Positions 26,287 through 35,375 of a stretch of DNA of 64,000 nucleotides are shown piece by piece (position 1 is the stretch's first letter; every line of letters begins with the position of its first letter). The notes beneath the pieces were generated by a model that worked only from the letters and a program-made list of their open reading frames with translations, had not been told where the DNA came from and searched no databases. The stretch is from an uncultured Gammaproteobacteria bacterium (GTDB lineage Bacteria; Pseudomonadota; Gammaproteobacteria; Pseudomonadales; Pseudohongiellaceae). The translations under genes were made by a program, and so were the position numbers. The stretch is taken from positions 220,322 to 284,321 of the forward strand of contig CAJWVZ010000001.1 of NCBI GenBank assembly GCA_913048385.1, in the 5' to 3' direction.

Positions 26287-26760
26287 TCAATCGACTTTAA
26301 TATGGTGCAACGGTAGCTCAGTACTGGCGCAGACTTGTCTCAGAACGAAACTAGAATGTACATCGGTTACACCGTCAATACGGGTGATTTTATTTAACAA
26401 AAACTCTTGGTAGGCGTGCATATCTGGAACAAGAATTTTTAATTGATAATCTGCGGACTGGCCAGTAATCAGCAAACATTCCATCACCTCTGGGAATTTC
26501 TTAATAGCATCCTCAAAAACTTTAAATCGATCAGGTGTATGTCTGTCCATACTGATTTGGAGTAGTGCTGTTAGTTTTAAGTTCAGCATTTCCGGATTTA
26601 AGAGCGTGACTGTTTTTCCGATCGTGCCGTTCACTTCGAGATGTTTGATGCGGCGAGCACAGGGGGAGGGAGAGAGGCCAATCTTTTCCGCCAATTCGAG
26701 ATTCGTAATTCTGCCATCTTGTTGAATTTGAGTAAGTATCCGTTTGTCGAGCTTGTCCAT
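26287..26760 (-). CDS. Lrp/AsnC-family transcriptional regulator
   Basis: The 157-residue protein has the classical Lrp layout. A winged helix-turn-helix is in the first 60 residues (LDKRILTQIQQDGRITNLELAEKIGLSPS, quoted only as landmark boundaries 3-31). A RAM ligand-binding domain follows with the VMECLLITGQSADYQLKI strand-helix unit. GGGAG precedes the ATG. Members sense amino acids and act as octamers. It is divergent from leuA across a 226-bp AT-rich gap, so autoregulation plus control of leucine synthesis is a reasonable guess, but the effector is unknown. Confidence 0.9.
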   Translation of the reverse strand: MDKLDKRILTQIQQDGRITNLELAEKIGLSPSPCARRIKHLEVNGTIGKTVTLLNPEMLNLKLTALLQISMDRHTPDRFKVFEDAIKKFPEVMECLLITGQSADYQLKILVPDMHAYQEFLLNKITRIDGVTDVHSSFVLRQVCASTELPLHHIKVD

Positions 26761-26986
26761 AGATTACTCCCTTTTTTTGCTAAAACTGAAAGTGTATTTC
26801 GTGTAATTTTTATATATATTAGTTATAAATCAGTAAATTAATACAAATAATAGTTAATAATCGCTCAATTATAGCAAATAAAGCATAAAATCCCCTTTTG
26901 AGTATTTTATACTTATCGCAGTTAAAAACCATTAAAATTCTGATTAGTGTGAAGTGCCCATGAACGGGTGATAAGGAAGCCAAAAG

Positions 26987-28630
26987 ATGTTTGATCATAA
27001 AAAATATAAGCCATTCGAGCCGATTCCGTTAGAGGATCGAACTTGGCCGAATCAGAAAATAACCGAGTCCCCTTCGTGGTGCAGCGTTGACCTTCGAGAT
27101 GGCAATCAAGCACTCATTGAGCCGATGTCGGTTGCCCAAAAATTAAAGATGTTCGAGCTTCTTGTTGATGTTGGCTTCAAAGAGATTGAGGTAGGGTTCC
27201 CGGCAGCCTCCCAACCTGATTTTGATTTTGTGCGCAAACTAATTGTGGATGGGAGAATACCTTCGGACGTCACGATTCAAGTTTTAACTCAAGCAAGGCC
27301 TGAATTGATTCGGCGCACATTTGAATCTTTGTTGGGTGCGCGGCGGGCAGTGCTCCATGTTTATAATTCGACGTCAATTGTTCAAAGAGAGAAAGTATTT
27401 AAAACAGACAAGGCAGGGATTATTGAAATAGCTAGGGCCGGTGCAGAAGAGGTAAAGAATTGTGCAGAAAAAGCTCCCGAGACAGATTGGGTATATCAAT
27501 ATTCGCCAGAGAGTTTCACCGGCACAGAGGTAGACTTTGCGGTCGAGGTCTGTAACGCAGTGTCCGATGTTTGGGAGCCTAGTCTTGAGAATAAAATAAT
27601 TTTTAATTTGCCCTCAACTGTTGAAATGGCTACCCCAAATATATACGCGGATCAGATTGAATTGTTTTGCCGCAGTATAAGAAACCGAGAATCAGTCATT
27701 GTTAGTCTGCACACCCACAACGATCGTGGATGCGCGGTTGCTGCTGCCGAACTAGCAGTAATGGCAGGCGCTCAGCGTGTTGAAGGCACCCTTCTTGGTA
27801 ACGGTGAGCGCACCGGGAACATGGATATCGTTACCATGGCTATGAATCTTTATAGTCAGGGGATAGACCCGTTGTTGGACTTTCGTGATATGGACAAAAT
27901 TGTATCGGTGGTGCGTGAATGCACTCAGATTGATGTTCATCCGCGTCAACCGTACGCGGGTGACTTGGTTTTCACTGCTTTTTCGGGGAGCCATCAAGAT
28001 GCAATAAAAAAATGTCTTGATCTCTATCGCGAGGGCGAAACTTGGGAGATTGCTTATTTGCCAATTGACCCAAGAGACTTGGGTCGAACTTACCAAGACG
28101 TTATCAGAGTTAATAGCCAGTCCGGTAAGGGCGGCGTGGCCTATGTCTTGGCAAGTAAATTTGGATTTGATTTGCCAAGATGGTTGCAAATAGAGTTTAG
28201 CCGGGTGGTTCAAAAGATCACAGAGAATAGCGGTCAAGAAATCACGTCAGATGAGATTTGGGAGTTGTTTGAGGCCCATTATTTAAAGACTGGTGCGCAG
28301 GTTCGGTTAGACGACTTTAATATTCAGAAACATCAAGGTCGGGAGACTTTTAAAGCAACGATCGATTATTCAGATAGGAAAATATCCTTGGATGGAGAGG
28401 GAGACGGAGTGCTAGGAGCTTTTGCGATGGGGTTAAAGCAGGCACTAGAAATCGAATTCGAGATATTAGAATACGGAGAGCATGCCTTGGGGCAAGGGGT
28501 TGATGCTGAAGCTGTAACCTATATCCAGTTAAAAGATGGCGCTAACCGCTACTCCGGAGTGGCGATCAGTAAAGATATTATAGCTTCCTCACTAGATGCC
28601 TTATTGGGAGCTGTTAGTAAGATGCTTTAA
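26987..28630 (+). CDS. leuA: 2-isopropylmalate synthase, long form
   Basis: LeuA condenses acetyl-CoA with 2-oxoisovalerate, the first step of leucine synthesis. The 547-residue protein has SVDLRDGNQALIEPM with the metal Asp near residue 36. It then has the HTHNDRGCAVA metal-His motif and GNGERTGNMDIVTMAMN, and ends in a C-terminal regulatory domain. The opening MFDHKKYKPF and PLEDRTWPNQ mark the long subgroup found in actinobacteria and fungi, not the E. coli type of about 520. An AAGGAAG Shine-Dalgarno precedes the ATG. It is monocistronic and opposite the Lrp-type gene. Confidence 0.95.
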   Translation: MFDHKKYKPFEPIPLEDRTWPNQKITESPSWCSVDLRDGNQALIEPMSVAQKLKMFELLVDVGFKEIEVGFPAASQPDFDFVRKLIVDGRIPSDVTIQVLTQARPELIRRTFESLLGARRAVLHVYNSTSIVQREKVFKTDKAGIIEIARAGAEEVKNCAEKAPETDWVYQYSPESFTGTEVDFAVEVCNAVSDVWEPSLENKIIFNLPSTVEMATPNIYADQIELFCRSIRNRESVIVSLHTHNDRGCAVAAAELAVMAGAQRVEGTLLGNGERTGNMDIVTMAMNLYSQGIDPLLDFRDMDKIVSVVRECTQIDVHPRQPYAGDLVFTAFSGSHQDAIKKCLDLYREGETWEIAYLPIDPRDLGRTYQDVIRVNSQSGKGGVAYVLASKFGFDLPRWLQIEFSRVVQKITENSGQEITSDEIWELFEAHYLKTGAQVRLDDFNIQKHQGRETFKATIDYSDRKISLDGEGDGVLGAFAMGLKQALEIEFEILEYGEHALGQGVDAEAVTYIQLKDGANRYSGVAISKDIIASSLDALLGAVSKML

Positions 28631-28806
28631 GTAAGTGACAAGGTGTCATCATCTTAAGTTAGGTCTCTCTTGGCATTTCTGGTCTTTACGGGTGGAAGTT
28701 CAAAACTTTTTTTCCTGAGCTAACGACAAGAAATAAGGACTTGCCTTTTGAAGCGACATCGTTCACTCGTCTGGTGAAGTTTATTTCGCTTGATTTAAGG
28801 AAGTCC

Positions 28807-29388
28807 ATGCAATTTCAGAACGACGATAGTCAGTTAATACGTGCGGCTCTTGCTGGAAAATCTGTCTCTTGGCAGAGGCTTGTGCGACGTTACGAGAGGC
28901 GGGTTTACAATCATTGTATGAGACTAACTGGAAACGAGGCAGATGCGCTCGATTTAATGCAGGAAGTATTCCTGGGCGTTTATCGTTCGTTGCATACATT
29001 TAGAGGGGAGTCTAAGTTCTCCACTTGGATTTTCAGGATTGTTCATAATAAATCGGTTGATGCTATCCGCCGAAGACGGTCGAATATATTTTTGGAGAAT
29101 TCATCAGATGATGAATACGCTTCAGAAATCGAGCAATTTCCTGATGAAAACGCAGTTGAGCCTGAGGCTACGCTGTCTCTGACACAGACAAACACTAAAA
29201 TTTTACAACACCTCGATCAGCTGAGTTATGAACAACGCCTTATCGTTGAAATGAAAATTTATCAAGGCATGACATTTGAAGAGATTGGGCAGGTAGTGAG
29301 AGTGTCCGATAACACATCAAAAACTCGATATTATAGTGCACTTAAAAAATTGAAAAAATTATTGGAGACGCCAAATGCCCTGCCCTAA
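28807..29388 (+). CDS. ECF-type RNA polymerase sigma factor
   Basis: The 193-residue protein has region 2 with LVRRYERRVYNHCMRL and the DALDLMQEVFLGVYRSL core-binding helix. FRGESKFSTWIFRIVHN is the promoter -10 melting segment. Region 4 contains YEQRLIVEMKIYQGMTFEEI (truncated here at 20 residues), the -35-recognising helix. The frame begins further upstream with a TTG, but the ATG at 28807 has AAGGAAG directly before it and gives the normal ECF length. It overlaps the next gene, an anti-sigma factor, by 14 bases, the usual arrangement for an ECF pair. Confidence 0.9.
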   Translation: MQFQNDDSQLIRAALAGKSVSWQRLVRRYERRVYNHCMRLTGNEADALDLMQEVFLGVYRSLHTFRGESKFSTWIFRIVHNKSVDAIRRRRSNIFLENSSDDEYASEIEQFPDENAVEPEATLSLTQTNTKILQHLDQLSYEQRLIVEMKIYQGMTFEEIGQVVRVSDNTSKTRYYSALKKLKKLLETPNALP

Positions 29389-30040
29389 AACCGATTCTTT
29401 TTTGTATCAGTATTTTACTGCAGATTCAGCAACCAGGGCTAAGCTTTTGAAAGAGCCTCATTTCTCTCAATGCAAATATTGTTCTGAACAGCTCTCAGAA
29501 ATGCTTGCCACTGAGTCAAATCTCTCAGCATGGGAAGATGTGAAAGTTCCGTCATGGAATTCAAAAGATATCTTGAATAATGGAAAGTTGCGCTTCCCAA
29601 ATTTTTGGGTTCAATGGATACCAACGGCCGCTTGTCTGGCAATGTTTTGCGTGGTGGCTTTCAATCTTCAAATAACCGACTTTGGTAACGGAGTGAATAT
29701 TTCCTTTGGCAAACCAGATTTAGAAGTGGAATCCTTAATTCGCGAGGTGCGTCGAATTCAGGAACTACAGTTGGCTGAGCTTAATGCTGCCTTAACAGAA
29801 GTTGAAGTAATTCAAACTAAAAATAACTCAAGGCTGTTACAAAGTGTATTGGAGCAAACTCAATTGAATTCCACGCAAAATTTCGATCGAGTGGTAAGAC
29901 TCTTTGATGCTCAGCGTATTCAAGACTTGCAGGATATGCGTCAAGGTTACCAACAGTTAGTTGACAGCGATTATCAGACCCTTCGTTCGCTGCAGCAATT
30001 AGCAAGCTTTGTAAGTTTTAATACTGGAACTATTCAATGA
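29375..30040 (+). CDS. Membrane-bound zinc-binding anti-sigma factor
   Basis: The N-terminal domain contains H29-x3-C33-x2-C36, the zinc-binding anti-sigma (ZAS) signature. One transmembrane helix spans about residues 73-95 (WVQWIPTAACLAMFCVVAF). The remaining 120 residues on the far side are rich in Glu, Gln and Leu and look like a coiled coil, which could be the periplasmic sensor. The gene overlaps the sigma gene and is overlapped in turn by the third gene by four bases. The signal sensed is unknown; release probably needs regulated proteolysis or binding through the coiled coil. Confidence 0.8.
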   Translation: MPCPKTDSFLYQYFTADSATRAKLLKEPHFSQCKYCSEQLSEMLATESNLSAWEDVKVPSWNSKDILNNGKLRFPNFWVQWIPTAACLAMFCVVAFNLQITDFGNGVNISFGKPDLEVESLIREVRRIQELQLAELNAALTEVEVIQTKNNSRLLQSVLEQTQLNSTQNFDRVVRLFDAQRIQDLQDMRQGYQQLVDSDYQTLRSLQQLASFVSFNTGTIQ

Positions 30041-31125
30041 TGAAATTTCAGAATGTTCATTTTTGGAATTTTGCCTTGCGTATTTTGGCGGGGGGCTTGC
30101 TTCGTGTTTTGCTTTTGCTCGTCTCAACAGGAGAGCTTATTGCAGCAGCCAATGACATTACTAAGGCGCAGAGTGATGCTGAAAATTTTTCTCGTGTCTT
30201 AGGTAGATCGCTTGAATTGAATCAGGGGAATGAAATATTCGGTATGTCGATAGAGGGTGTTTCTGCGACTTACTTGCATAATCAAGGATTACTATTGGAA
30301 TTAAGAACGCCGCTCGCAAAGAGCCGTAATACCCTAAACCTTGCTTCAATTGGCTCACGGCTCAGTGAAAACTCCGGGATAGGAAACCCATTTACTGAGT
30401 TCGCTTTGCGAAACGAATTTCCCATCGCAGGGGCTGAGCCTCGAGTCGAGATTGATGATGTGGCGCAGGGTCTAACATCAAGCACAATGGTAGAGCGACT
30501 ATATGATGGTCTTACAATCAGGATGACGAGCATTGAATATTCGATGGTCGTCCAAACAGCGCTCCGGCAAGCCAGCACAGCAATTCAATCTATGCGCGAG
30601 CTTGACGTATTTAGTGATTCAGATGCTCCAGACATACAGAATGAGATTAGTGATCTTCGAGATCAGCTGTCGAACAATGTCGAAATTTTTGGCTCGATTG
30701 AGCAGCGCGCTGGATCGGGAAGTCTTGATGGTGTCGATTTGATAGCTGAAACGGACGCTGCCATAGCTTCGATGGAGTCGTTAAAAATATATTCGATTAG
30801 TTTTGCAAAAAATCTCATGATGCAGAGTGCTGAGGCTGAGAAAGACTACAATGCCCGTTGGGAAACGGATCTTAAGGCGTTTGAAATACAAATGTATTCT
30901 GGGCTATGTGAGCATGTTGGACTGTTATTTTCTTTTTCCGATTCTGAGTATCTTACTTTGCAGGTGTTGGGGGTTTCGAAAGATGCCAATGGATTTATAA
31001 GAGACAAGTTTCATACCCTTCGGTTAGCAGAAATTAGGCGTTGTGCGGCTGGTGAGATTGATGTCGAAGGTATGAGCTCAAGCGCAGTGAGGTATACGAA
31101 TTCGAGCAATCTGAGCAGTTGGTGA
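30037..31125 (+). CDS. Exported protein of unknown function, third gene of the sigma/anti-sigma operon
   Basis: The 362-residue product has a hydrophobic leader (LAGGLLRVLLLLVSTGELIAA, about residues 17-37, here 21 residues shortened in meaning to its boundaries) and is predicted to be exported. The rest is helix-rich and polar, with a central acidic stretch and a Ser-rich tail (SSSAVRYTNSSNLSSW). I recognise no domain. The ATGA overlap with the anti-sigma gene implies translational coupling, so the protein is likely part of the same signalling unit, possibly interacting with the coiled-coil sensor of the anti-sigma factor. No enzymatic motif is seen. Confidence 0.6.
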   Translation: MMKFQNVHFWNFALRILAGGLLRVLLLLVSTGELIAAANDITKAQSDAENFSRVLGRSLELNQGNEIFGMSIEGVSATYLHNQGLLLELRTPLAKSRNTLNLASIGSRLSENSGIGNPFTEFALRNEFPIAGAEPRVEIDDVAQGLTSSTMVERLYDGLTIRMTSIEYSMVVQTALRQASTAIQSMRELDVFSDSDAPDIQNEISDLRDQLSNNVEIFGSIEQRAGSGSLDGVDLIAETDAAIASMESLKIYSISFAKNLMMQSAEAEKDYNARWETDLKAFEIQMYSGLCEHVGLLFSFSDSEYLTLQVLGVSKDANGFIRDKFHTLRLAEIRRCAAGEIDVEGMSSSAVRYTNSSNLSSW

Positions 31126-31144
31126 AACCCTGTCAATGTAGCAT

Positions 31145-31999
31145 TTATGAATGCAAAGAATGCTTTGATTTCCAATTTGGATGTTCAAAAATAGTCTTGG
31201 CTTTGTCGTTGTCATGAATTGCTGGAAACTTTCCTATCCGGGCCCAAGTCCGCGAGCTGCTGTGAAAGTCAGAACCCCCGGAACAGTACAGGTCATTCTT
31301 TTCCGCTATTATTTTTAAGTTTTTACGAATCGTCTGATCAATGTTTGGGTAACTAATTTCTAGGCCTTCGCCACCCACATTTCGGAAATCTTCTATGAGA
31401 GTATTTAGTTTTTTAGAAGAAATCGAGTATCGGCTTGGATGGGCAATGACGGCAATACCGCCGGACTCTAATATCGCACTAACACTCGCATTTAAATTGC
31501 ACCAGTTTGCAGGAGAGTATACTTTTCCTCTCTTGCCCAGAAAAACTTTGAAAGCTTTTTGATTATTTTTGCTATGTCCCTCTCTTATCAAAAAATTGGA
31601 GACGTGGGTTCTTGTTAAGGCTTTACAAGGTAAGTTTCCGATGTACTCGAGCAATCCTGTGATTCCTAATTTGCACAGTTTTTGGTGAATTGTTTTTATT
31701 CGCTCACGCCGGAGGCTTTGTTGATTTTTCAGTAGTTCTTGAATGGCTTTGTGATCAGGATCGATGAGAAGCCCAAGAACGTGAATTTCTGTGTCTTGCC
31801 AGCTAGTTGAAATCTCAACGCCATTTATGATTTCAAGACCGAGAGAGTTGGATTTTAGTTCAGCCAGTCCATCCACGCAGTCGTGATCTGTTAGCGCCAG
31901 TTGCTTAATCCCGGCTGCAGAAGCGATTTTTGCAAGGTGCTTTGGAGAATGTTCTCCATCGGAAAAATGGCTATGGGTGTGAAAGTCAAAGGTTGTCAT
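31145..31999 (-). CDS. rnm: PHP-domain 5'-3' exoribonuclease RNase AM (TrpH/YciV family)
   Basis: The 284-residue protein begins with the PHP metal-binding motif DFHTHSHFSDGEHSP and continues with LALTDHDCVDGLAEL, IINGVEISTSW and VHVLGL-like strands. It ends with CSGGSDFHSSS, another metal-site segment. E. coli Rnm (formerly TrpH or YciV) removes nucleotides from the 5' ends of RNA, including rRNA precursors. The length matches. It is convergent with the sigma-operon gene, only 19 bases away, and divergent from iscR. The reaction here is inferred from the family. Confidence 0.85.
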   Translation of the reverse strand: MTTFDFHTHSHFSDGEHSPKHLAKIASAAGIKQLALTDHDCVDGLAELKSNSLGLEIINGVEISTSWQDTEIHVLGLLIDPDHKAIQELLKNQQSLRRERIKTIHQKLCKLGITGLLEYIGNLPCKALTRTHVSNFLIREGHSKNNQKAFKVFLGKRGKVYSPANWCNLNASVSAILESGGIAVIAHPSRYSISSKKLNTLIEDFRNVGGEGLEISYPNIDQTIRKNLKIIAEKNDLYCSGGSDFHSSSRTWARIGKFPAIHDNDKAKTIFEHPNWKSKHSLHS

Positions 32000-32079
32000 G
32001 TTACTTTTTATATAATTTATAGACTTTAAAATCGGTTCCGAGGGAATTTCTCAAAATCTGCCCGCGAAGCGTATTCTTA

Positions 32080-32112
32080 ATACTTGACTATTTTACTTGG
32101 TTAATTGATAAT
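32080..32112 (+). promoter_or_regulatory. iscR promoter with overlapping IscR type-1 box
   Basis: TTGACT (32084-32089) and GATAAT (32107-32112) are spaced by 17 bases, a good sigma-70 promoter 30 bases before the iscR ATG. The 25 bases from 32080 to 32104 match the published IscR type-1 consensus ATASYYGACTRWWWYAGTCR at most positions in the first 16 and partially after. An IscR-[2Fe-2S] dimer bound here would cover the -35 element, giving the usual autorepression when Fe-S supply is adequate. Confidence 0.75.
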
Positions 32113-32141
32113 GATCAAATATTCGGTTTCGTGAGAGTTTT

Positions 32142-32621
32142 ATGCGGTTAACAACGAAAGGTCGTTACGCTGTTACAGCGATGCTAGATTTAGCTCTTCA
32201 TTCGAGTCAGGGGCCGGTAAATTTGGCTGAGATTTCTCTACGACAAGAGATTTCTTTACCGTATTTGGAACAGTTGTTTTCCAAGCTGCGGCGCGCTTCA
32301 CTGGTAGCAAGTGTTAGGGGTCCCGGGGGCGGCTATGAGCTTAACAGAGTTCAAGAAGCGCTTTTTATCTCTGAAATTATTGATGCCGTTGATGAATCGC
32401 TTGATACAACAAAATGCAAGGGTCGAGGGGACTGTAAGGGTGGGGTTACATGCCTGACTCATCATTTATGGACAGACCTTAGTCAAGAAATACATGGATT
32501 TTTGAGTGGGATCAGCCTCGCTGATCTCGTCTCTAAAGCTGAAGTCAATCAGATCGCTGAGCGGCAGGATCGGCAAAAAATTGTAATTGAAGAAGGCCAG
32601 AGCCGAGCAGCTCACGTATAG
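32142..32621 (+). CDS. iscR: Iron-sulfur cluster assembly regulator IscR
   Basis: The 159-residue Rrf2-family regulator has the winged helix ([37 protein letters not shown]) and the three cluster cysteines in [13 protein letters not shown], plus the His three residues later that completes the [2Fe-2S] ligand set. The holo form represses the isc operon; the apo form activates other genes. It is the first gene of the operon, preceded by a promoter and a recognisable IscR box. Length and motif spacing are normal. Confidence 0.95.
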   Translation: MRLTTKGRYAVTAMLDLALHSSQGPVNLAEISLRQEISLPYLEQLFSKLRRASLVASVRGPGGGYELNRVQEALFISEIIDAVDESLDTTKCKGRGDCKGGVTCLTHHLWTDLSQEIHGFLSGISLADLVSKAEVNQIAERQDRQKIVIEEGQSRAAHV

Positions 32622-32692
32622 CTATTCAGTTGTCTGATTAGTGAAAGGTCAGATGTTTAGATATCCCTAAGTGGTTGAGGTAGAACTAAAAT

Positions 32693-33916
32693 ATGTCAGA
32701 TTTAAAGTTTCCAATTTATTTAGATTACTCATCGACGTCACCTTGTGATCCGAGAGTTGCCGCTAAAATGGCAGAATGCTTAACGCTTGAGGCGAATTTT
32801 GGTAATCCGGCTTCGCGTTCACATTTTTTCGGATGGAAGGCAGAAGAGGCCGTGGAAACGGCTCGGCGGCAAGTCGCAAGCCTTTTGAATTGCGATCCTA
32901 GAGAGGTCGTTTGGACTTCTGGCGCTACCGAGTCTGACAATCTTGCCATCAAAGGTGTGGCACATTTCCATAGCAAGAAAGGCAAGCACATTATAACGTC
33001 GATGATCGAGCACAAGGCTGTTTTGGATAGCTGTCGTCAACTTGAGAGAGAGGGGTTTGAAGTGACCTATCTCGAGCCTTCAGACACGGGGGTGATAACG
33101 GCGGAAGCAGTACAGAAAGCTATCCGCCCTGATACAATTCTAGTTTCGCTGATGCATGTTAATAATGAAATTGGTGTGATAAACGATATAGAAGGCATCG
33201 GTAAAGTAACGCGGGAGAATAAAGTTTTATTCCATGTGGACGCCGCTCAAAGCACCGGAAAAGTTGTTATTGACCTTGAGAAGATGCAGGTGGATTTGAT
33301 GTCGCTTACCGCACACAAGACCTACGGCCCGAAGGGCATCGGTGCTTTATATGTTCGTCGTAAACCTCGAGTTAGAATCGTTCCTCAGATCCACGGTGGG
33401 GGCCATGAACGAGGAATGCGCTCAGGGACTCTTCCTACCCATCAAATTGTCGGAATGGGGGAAGCTTTTCGATTGGCCCATGAAGAGATGGAGATTGATA
33501 ATGCGCGGATGCTATCTTTGCGGACGCGGTTGCTGAGTGGGTTGGAAGATATGGAGGAGGTCTATGTCAACGGAGATATAGATGCGAGGGTGGCTGCAAA
33601 CTTGAACATTAGCTTTAATTTTGTTGAGGGAGAGTCATTAATGATGGCGCTTCGTGATTTGGCTGTTTCCTCGGGATCCGCGTGCACCTCTGCTAGCTTG
33701 GAGCCTTCTTACGTTTTGAGAGCAATTGGCCGTAATGACGAGCTTGCTCACAGCTCTCTTAGAATAACAGTCGGTCGGTTCACTACTGAGGAAGAAATTG
33801 ATTACGCGATTGAAAAAATCAGAGAAGCGGTAGGCAAGCTGCGAGAGCTTTCCCCTCTGTGGGATATGTACAAGGATGGTGTTGACTTAGACCAGGTACA
33901 GTGGGCTGCGCATTAA
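32693..33916 (+). CDS. iscS: Cysteine desulfurase IscS
   Basis: The 407-residue PLP enzyme takes sulfur from cysteine and delivers it to IscU and to tRNA-thiolating proteins. Signatures are [14 protein letters not shown] at the N-terminus, [14 protein letters not shown], the [10 protein letters not shown] loop and the PLP-lysine in [17 protein letters not shown]. The mobile loop [17 protein letters not shown] carries the catalytic Cys. All key residues are present. It is the second gene of the isc operon, 71 bases after iscR. Confidence 0.97.
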   Translation: MSDLKFPIYLDYSSTSPCDPRVAAKMAECLTLEANFGNPASRSHFFGWKAEEAVETARRQVASLLNCDPREVVWTSGATESDNLAIKGVAHFHSKKGKHIITSMIEHKAVLDSCRQLEREGFEVTYLEPSDTGVITAEAVQKAIRPDTILVSLMHVNNEIGVINDIEGIGKVTRENKVLFHVDAAQSTGKVVIDLEKMQVDLMSLTAHKTYGPKGIGALYVRRKPRVRIVPQIHGGGHERGMRSGTLPTHQIVGMGEAFRLAHEEMEIDNARMLSLRTRLLSGLEDMEEVYVNGDIDARVAANLNISFNFVEGESLMMALRDLAVSSGSACTSASLEPSYVLRAIGRNDELAHSSLRITVGRFTTEEEIDYAIEKIREAVGKLRELSPLWDMYKDGVDLDQVQWAAH

Positions 33917-33968
33917 TCGCGTTGCTGCAAATTAACAAATTGCTAAATTGTGAGTTGGGAGAAACGAG

Positions 33969-34355
33969 ATGGCTTATTCAGACAAAGTTTTAGATCACTA
34001 TGAGAATCCGCGCAATGTCGGAAAATTCGACGATAATGATCAGAGCGTTGGCACTGGTATGGTTGGCGCACCAGCTTGCGGAGATGTAATGCGGTTGCAG
34101 ATTAAGGTTAGCGATGCGGGTATCATTGAAGATGCAAAGTTTAAGACTTACGGTTGCGGCTCCGCCATCGCCTCAAGTTCGCTTTTGACAGAGTGGGTTA
34201 AAGGGAGATCGCTTGACGAGGCGAAAGCAATTAAGAATGCTGATATAGCTGAAGAGCTTGCTTTACCACCTGTCAAAATTCATTGCTCAGTTTTAGCGGA
34301 GGATGCGATTAAGGCTGCGATCGCGGATATAAAATCGAAAAGAGAAGCTCATTAA
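33969..34355 (+). CDS. iscU: Fe-S cluster scaffold IscU
   Basis: The 128-residue scaffold holds the nascent cluster before HscA/HscB-driven transfer. It has the three ligand cysteines in GAPACGDVM (near residue 37), YGCGSAIASSS (near 63) and IHCSVLAEDA (near 106), the conserved Asp two residues after the first Cys, and the LPPVK motif recognised by HscA. The length equals that of E. coli IscU. It lies 52 bases after iscS in the operon, with GGGAGAA before its ATG. Confidence 0.97.
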   Translation: MAYSDKVLDHYENPRNVGKFDDNDQSVGTGMVGAPACGDVMRLQIKVSDAGIIEDAKFKTYGCGSAIASSSLLTEWVKGRSLDEAKAIKNADIAEELALPPVKIHCSVLAEDAIKAAIADIKSKREAH

Positions 34356-34450
34356 GTCTTTGTAAGGTTCTGATAACAAAACGTATGGGGAGCTCGAAAG
34401 CACTCTGAAGCTTGGCAAGTTCGCCGACCTAAAACGGCTTGGTACGAAAT

Positions 34451-34774
34451 ATGGCAATTAGCATTACGGAAGCTGCAGCGAAGCACGTTGCCGAACAGAT
34501 GGAAGAGAGAGGGCACGGACTCGGAATTCGTGTGGGCGTAAAGACTACTGGGTGCTCGGGAATGGCATATGTCCTCGAGTTTGCCGATGGTCTAGAGGGC
34601 GATGATCAAGTGTTTGAGGATCACGGGGTTAAGATCGTAGTAGATCAGAAAAGCCTCGCCTACATTGATGGGACAGAGATGGACTTTGTTAAAACTGGCG
34701 TAAATGAGGGATTTGAATTTACTAACCCCAATTCTAAAGGCGAATGTGGGTGTGGTGAAAGTTTTAATGTCTAG
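34451..34774 (+). CDS. iscA: A-type Fe-S carrier IscA
   Basis: Starting from the ATG at 34451 the protein has 107 residues, exactly the E. coli IscA length; an in-frame TTG at 34439 would add four. The conserved cysteines are in [13 protein letters not shown] and the terminal GECGCGESF, giving the C-x(n)-CGC pattern that binds iron or a cluster. A-type carriers pass clusters to target proteins. A 95-base spacer with no recognised gene precedes it, and hscB follows eight bases later with a GTG start. Confidence 0.95.
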   Translation: MAISITEAAAKHVAEQMEERGHGLGIRVGVKTTGCSGMAYVLEFADGLEGDDQVFEDHGVKIVVDQKSLAYIDGTEMDFVKTGVNEGFEFTNPNSKGECGCGESFNV

Positions 34775-34782
34775 AGTAATAT

Positions 34783-35328
34783 GTGACTAAATTCCTATCC
34801 TCAGATCAAAATTATTTCTCCCTACTTGAAATTTCTTGCGACTTCGAAGTCGACTTAGAAACTGCACGCGAGACTTTTTTGTCGCTTCAACGTAAATTCC
34901 ATCCTGACCAATTTTCCGGTTGCGACGAATCGGAGCAGCTTGCTGCATTACACAGCAGTAGCTTATTGAATGATGCCTATGAAACCATCTCGTCTCCACT
35001 CAAAAGGGCAGCTTATCTCCTTGGTTTAAGTGGGATTGATGTTGAACAAACGTCTCAAAAAGATCTCGGCATGGAGCTTCTAATGGAACAGATGGAGTTA
35101 CGTGAAGTTCTGGGGAGTTTGCCCGACGGAGAGCAAGGGCTTGAAGAGCTCGAAACATTGCAGGACGCAGTAAGTGAGAAAGTCGCGTCGTGCCAGTTGG
35201 AGTTCGGCAAGGCATTAGCTAAGAATGATTTATTGGGCTCGAAGAGGCTGTATCACAAGCTACAATTTCTGATTAAACTGACTATTGAGATAACGGAAGA
35301 CGAAGATAGGCGCCTTGGTTTAGGTTAG
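34783..35328 (+). CDS. hscB: Co-chaperone HscB
   Basis: The 181-residue J-protein has an N-terminal J domain with the HPD motif (RKFHPDQFSGC) and a three-helix C-terminal domain (LREVLGSL region onward) that binds IscU. It stimulates the HscA ATPase during cluster transfer. The start is GTG at 34783; an out-of-frame ATG at 34781 immediately hits a stop. It is between iscA and hscA as in most gammaproteobacteria. Confidence 0.95.
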   Translation: MTKFLSSDQNYFSLLEISCDFEVDLETARETFLSLQRKFHPDQFSGCDESEQLAALHSSSLLNDAYETISSPLKRAAYLLGLSGIDVEQTSQKDLGMELLMEQMELREVLGSLPDGEQGLEELETLQDAVSEKVASCQLEFGKALAKNDLLGSKRLYHKLQFLIKLTIEITEDEDRRLGLG

Positions 35329-35375
35329 GCATTAGCGCTGTATTATACGATTATTTTTAGGCACACCGAATTGCT

